DNA of 64,000 nt from Rhea pennata (lineage: Eukaryota > Chordata > Aves > Rheiformes > Rheidae): contig NC_084664.1 in assembly GCF_028389875.1 (NCBI RefSeq), positions 113,467,466 to 113,531,465 on the forward strand, read 5' to 3'. This document shows, in pieces, positions 59,570 to 64,000 of this stretch (position 1 is the stretch's first letter; the number at the start of each line of letters is the position of its first letter). A program made the position numbers and the translations under genes. The notes beneath the pieces were generated by a model. It was given only the letters and a program-made list of their open reading frames with translations, ran no database searches and had not been told where the DNA came from.

Positions 59570-60880
59570 GTGAGTCGTACGAGCTGGAAAATGCCAAAAT
59601 AGAGGGGAGGCCTGTTGGCTAGTATGCAACACCCTTTAAAAGGATGAATAGAAAACTGATTCAATTTTTAACATATCTTTAGATGGTGTCAAAAGACTTC
59701 AGTGCTTTTTGAGTTGTTATTTTATTAAACTTCCTCATAATAGGAAATGCTGAGTTGACTCCCCTTTGTTTCACTCCATCAAATACGAACACCTAGGTGT
59801 CTTTTGTGCCTCTCAGGAAAAGTTTGTTCTTTGATATCTTTTTCTGAAATGCTTTTATGAACTTTCTAAAACTCTTTCAGCAACTTTAAATGGTAGTTGA
59901 AAAATCAGCAGAGCTGTGTAAAGGAAAGCCAAGAAGAAATGGGAAGTGAACACCATGTGGTTTTCCATTACATACCATCATTGCAGGCTTGGTACACCCT
60001 ATACATGCCACTCTAATTGCTAGTCTGGAGTTGGAAAGAGTTGAGTATTTTGATTCCTTTGGCAAATGAATCAACAGGAGCATGAAGGAAAATGTCACCA
60101 TGTTTTTGAAGGCAAAGAAAATTAAGAATTTTTCATAGTGGTAGCAGGTTCACAAATCACTTGCCTACACTTGGAACAAAAATTCTCTATTAAAATAGAA
60201 TATATTCTTACTTTGTAGGTGACAGCGCTGGCCTAGGACAAGTGACTGTAACCTACAAAGGTCAAGTTTTGCCACCTGAAACAAGAGAAAAGTGGTTTTT
60301 TTTCTTCTGTGGTATGCTTTCTAAGAGGCAGCAGAAGCTCCTCCCATAGAACCAGCTGAGCTTTGTAGGTGGACCCTCAACATGGCTTAGCTCCATGCAT
60401 GCTCCAAAATGTCATGCTGGGTGCTTGCAGGAAAGGGTATGCATGGGACAGTGGAGAAATTGGAAATATGTGCAAGCAGCCCTGGGTAGGGTAGCAGTGG
60501 GACTCCACTCTCACCATGTCTTGTTGGCTCCCCTTTCAACTGATAAATAGTTTTTCCTTTTTCCAGATTTGTGTCACAGTTCCCTGAGTGGAGTAATCTG
60601 AATTGATTGAGAGTCTCTGTGTGTTTAATACAGCAAAATATAATATATGTAACAAGAAGAATGTGGGCTGTGCTTTCAGCGTGAGGGAATTTCTATTCTA
60701 GAGCAAAGATCTAAGGTTCATAAGAAACAGTGACTACAGCCAGAAGATCTAATTAAATCTTTGGATGCTTTCAAAGAAGAACCTCAAGGAAAGATTAAGA
60801 AGTATTTCTTTCCTGAAATACTGTATCTACTTCTTGTGGTCACTGGGACCAGGGAGACACTGGAAGACCTGAGGGGATTT
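59570..60880 (+). other. Non-coding, probable intron
   Basis: No gene was recognised. From about 60.75 kb the sequence may already belong to the CR1-like fragment that follows, but the match is too weak to extend it. Confidence 0.5.
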
Positions 60881-60884
60881 AGAG

Positions 60885-61105
60885 AAGATAAGATTGATGC
60901 GTGACTGGGGTCTAGTAAGTCTTATCAAAAGGAAGGTTAAAGAGAGATGTGATCTACATGCTTATAAAGGGAATAGAAACTTGATAGTAATAGGGGGACT
61001 CCTTGACCTAAGGCAAAGATATAGCAAGATTGTTGGCTGAATGTTAGAACTAAATTCAAATGAGACTTGAGGCATTTATTTTTAGGGGTACAATGTTTAA
61101 AATTT
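60885..61105 (+). mobile_element. Old CR1/L3-like LINE 3' fragment, sense
   Basis: Blocks in CR1/L3 order: GAGAGATGTGATCTACATGC (the ..TGATC..CTACAAGTA block), GGGGGACTCCTTGACCTAAG, CAAAGATATAGCAAGATTG, CTAAATTCAAATGAGACTTG, then TTATTTTTAGGGGTACAAT. It is highly diverged with no coding potential. Confidence 0.6.
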
Positions 61106-61666
61106 AGGACTTGTCCAGTGTAGGTGTACTTTCCACAGCAGTTGATTTTAAAGTGAATGAATTTGAGCACGTATCTACTTTCAGAAGCATAAAAAGATAA
61201 ATTAATTTAGAGAAGTCTTGTGGCATCTGTACAAGAAGCCTGACTAGCTAATTATGATAATTTCCTCTGGTGGTCTTGTCTATGAATGCACTATTATAAC
61301 TCTATCAGTATAGAAAGCAATGTAACAGTAAAGTAATGATAGCAATTAGGGATAATAATTCTTGTTTAGTTAAAATATAATCCAGTTCTTCCTATTGAGT
61401 AAGGGTATTATTTAGCAGGTGTCATCTTACACTTTGTTAAATTTTGAATTTCTTTATAATCTAATTGTACTTTTCACTTCTTTTATGAACAAAGAAAAAA
61501 AGCTATTGAATCGTGAAGAACAGTGTATTTGTGTGGTTGTAATTGTTTATACATACTTTAACTTCTTGTTTTAGTAAAGAAGATTGATATTTTCCAGCTG
61601 GCTTCCTGAAATTTCTGTTGTCCTGAGAAGAACTAATTGCTTAGGGATATCTGGGGATGAGGCCTT

Positions 61667-61700
61667 TGAATAAATGAATTGTGGCATGAATAAATGAATT
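61667..61700 (+). repeat. 14-base direct repeat
   Basis: TGAATAAATGAATT occurs at 61667-61680 and 61687-61700, six bases apart. Confidence 0.9.
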
Positions 61701-63444
61701 ATTTTATCAGTAATTGGATTTAAATACGTTAATTACTGATTTTTGTTAATATATTAATCATGTCAATTATGCTAGGAAAAAATAGCTTGAGCATATAGGG
61801 AAATGTTCTTAGAGTGACATGGCGAACTAGCTGTGAAAGCTTGTCTCTGCAAAGCAGGTATGTGCAAATGCCAAGTAACTTTGTGTCAAACACACCAAAT
61901 TAATTAAATTCAAGTTTCAGGTGATCTCCTAGCAGTGTGCTTGTGATATAATTTGAGTAGATGTGGCAAACAGTTAACACAGGGTCTTTTTTGGTTCACC
62001 TTTTAAGTTGCTTTAACTATTTATTTCCTTCATATTTTAAGCTGTTGGACAGAGACTAAACGAAGCTATAACTGAAGTAAATCTCGCAGATACTGAGTTA
62101 TTCTATTTTGTTCTCCTAAAATAAATTGCCACTTCAGCCATATGACCCAGTTGAGGAGACTCTACTGCATAAAAGTTCTGTGGATTTGAATGAATTTGGA
62201 GTTAGGAACAGAATTCAGGATCTCTAAACGTCTGTGAGCTTGCAAATTTTATAGTCCATATTTTATGTGTAGTTAATTCTTGGACTTTGGGAAAAAACAG
62301 TACTTAAATTTTGTGCAACTTTCATTCAGAACAAAAAATGCTGTAAATTGTTCTGCCATATTAATTTCCCTTTGCTTTAACAGAGGCATCCTTCGGGAAA
62401 GCAGTCTTCCTGCTTCCTGCTATGGGAGCGAGAAAACTGAATAATTATTTAAACTGTTGAAAAGTAACTTTTCAAATAACCATTGGGGACATCTTTTTCA
62501 GGGGAAAAAAATTGAATAGAATGGTTTAAAACTGAAGGTATAAAAATATTCTGTAGTAGCAGACATACTTTTTGTTCTTGTCCAAATAGGGTTCAGAGAA
62601 AACAAAATCTTTCTATTTATAAGTCGGTCATAAATCCTGTCCAAAATAGACTAGATGGCTTTGACAAGTCATGACATGCATGTTATTGTAATCTGAAACA
62701 ATCTTTTGGCCTTGCTTTTTGTGTACATCAGGCTTTCAATTCTTTAGATAATTCTAACCACTTGCAGATTAGTAAGTATGAACTGCTACTACCTTAAGTG
62801 AAAAAATAATTGAATTATCCTTTTCTACTTGCATTTATTTATTGTGCACTTAAATATTGTAGACAATGGGGCAGCAATAATCCTATCTAGACAATATACT
62901 GGGTATTTTTGCCTGTGGTATCTTTTCTTGTTGGAGAAAACTTCTTTGTGTGGTAAAGGCTTGAAATTGTGAGGCTAGACATCATAACTCTGAATGTTAA
63001 AAATGGCCTTGTGTATATTTATTACATATTTGAGCACATAAGATTGCTTTTGCAATTCTGATATTTTAGTTAATCTCTCCCTTACAATCTTGAGTGTTGG
63101 GATGAAGAAAATTAACCTGTCAGTGTTACGTAATTATTTTAAGTGATCTGCTGTAGGTTTTTTGGCAGGTTTTTGGTTTGTGTACAAAAAAGCACAAATT
63201 ATTTTTCACTCTTTCTGAATACAAGAAATAAGCTGACTTGACTGAAAATCTAGAATTGATCGTGAAAACATGAATGGTCTTAAAATCAAAGTTCTATTTA
63301 GCAGTTAGTTGGGTTTTAATATCTAAGCTTAAACATTTAAATCTGATAGACTTTCTCCACTGTACCCCAAAAGTTAGAAGCAGCTCCCTCTGACTGGGAG
63401 TCAGGTACCCACATGCAGGCTCTGGGTCTAGTGCAGGTTTTCGT

Positions 63445-63476
63445 GGGGGTGTGGAGGGATAAGGGAGAATGGGGGG
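63445..63476 (+). other. G-quadruplex motif
   Basis: Four G runs of 5, 3, 3 and 6 with loops of about 6, 4 and 5 bases. It is on the + strand, so it would appear in the RNA of a + transcript. Confidence 0.6.
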
Positions 63477-64000
63477 AATGTTACCCCCCTCCTCCCAGCA
63501 TCTGCTTGCTTTCCTGTCTTTTGTTACCTGGCTCAAAGTAGGTGGTGGAGACTGCTCATGGTAGCAACGGGAATGCAAAGATGAAGCCGTGCTTTTAGTC
63601 AGGCCACTACAGTCATGCTTGGAAGATCTCAGTCTAGGTCTTGGCTGTGACACATCTCCTAGGGGTTTCAGAAACCCATAGGAGAACAGAAAATTACGCT
63701 GTTTATATCTATGTAGTTATATTAATACCTTTTCTTCAGTATGGTTAATCTGGTTTAAACCAAGCAACATAAAATAATTCCAGTGAAGGCATGCTCACAC
63801 TAGAAGGAAATACCTGTGCAACTGTTAGAGCAACATAACTGCATTAGCTTAAATTCATAAATCAGTTTTTACCTGTAGGACTTTTTCCATGTAGGTCATA
63901 CCTTAGGGTCTGTCTGGCTTTGGAATTCTTGCCCTGATAATCTCTGAAGGTTTGGAAAGTTTCAGTCTGTGCTTGCCCTGCCCTTGTGTTCTTCATAGCC

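Larger units (their letters stand above)
61106..64000 (+). other. Non-coding, probable intron, to window end
   Basis: No coding exon was recognised. It contains a duplicated TGAATAAATGAATT (61667 and 61687) and a G-rich segment at 63.4-63.65 kb with a quadruplex motif. The 119-codon - frame there (63294-63653) is Pro/Ser-rich and unrecognised. Confidence 0.5.

Noticed and set aside
63294..63653. 119-codon frame on -
   Set aside because: Pro/Ser-rich translation of a locally G-rich segment with no recognisable similarity.

Overview
The window looks like part of a bird chromosome. It carries several chicken-repeat-1 (CR1) LINE fragments with the typical avian 3' end (reverse complement begins AGAATCATAG; sense ends in repeated ATTCTGTGATT-like words). 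Interspersed-repeat density is low, the DNA is AT-rich and intron/desert-like, and there are isolated, very CpG-rich islands. No protein-coding gene can be read with confidence. Nearly all open frames are short, start or stop arbitrarily and match no family I recognise. The species cannot be named from this sequence.

Layout. (1) 1-2.1 kb: AT-rich DNA, then a compact CpG-rich patch (about 1.48-1.99 kb) followed by an AATAAA signal at 2096 on the + strand. (2) 2.1-37.4 kb: long non-coding stretch with sparse CR1 pieces (2.3, 9.1 and 16.3 kb), six pure poly-T runs of 21-31 bases that are all T on the + strand, small CpG patches (6.8, 9.6-9.8, 15.4-15.6 kb), an AT/GT microsatellite with a neighbouring 57-bp tandem duplication (23.1-23.4 kb), and an odd CCTAA/CTGAA-rich, degenerate telomere-like block at 23.6-24.8 kb abutting a G-rich block at 24.8-25.7 kb. 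(3) 37.4-38.95 kb: a strong CpG island, the one clear promoter-class feature. It holds a long homopyrimidine tract, GC boxes, a YY1-like ATGGCGGC site, G-quadruplex motifs and a good splice donor (GCAG|GTGAGG, exon end 38482) on the + strand. A weaker candidate donor on the - strand (37821) fits divergent transcription. (4) 38.95-64 kb: T/G-leaning DNA that reads like a long first intron of a + strand gene whose coding exons lie beyond the window. It contains a 1.3-kb CR1 copy with degraded reverse-transcriptase sequence (50.6-51.9 kb), a much older CR1/L3-like copy (53.3-54.5 kb), another old fragment (60.9-61.1 kb), and two splice-site-bounded candidate non-coding exons (47838-47960 and 59376-59569).

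The best organising observation is a change in strand composition around the CpG island: the left flank (about 27-37 kb) is A/C-rich on the + strand and the right flank leans T/G. That is the pattern expected of two transcripts diverging from one island. A family of short palindromic elements built around GAAGTCAA...TTGACTTC occurs at least four times (3.9, 22.5, 47.9, 48.5 kb), and one copy lies inside a candidate exon. I found no CRISPR array, rRNA, tRNA, retroviral gene or other coding system.
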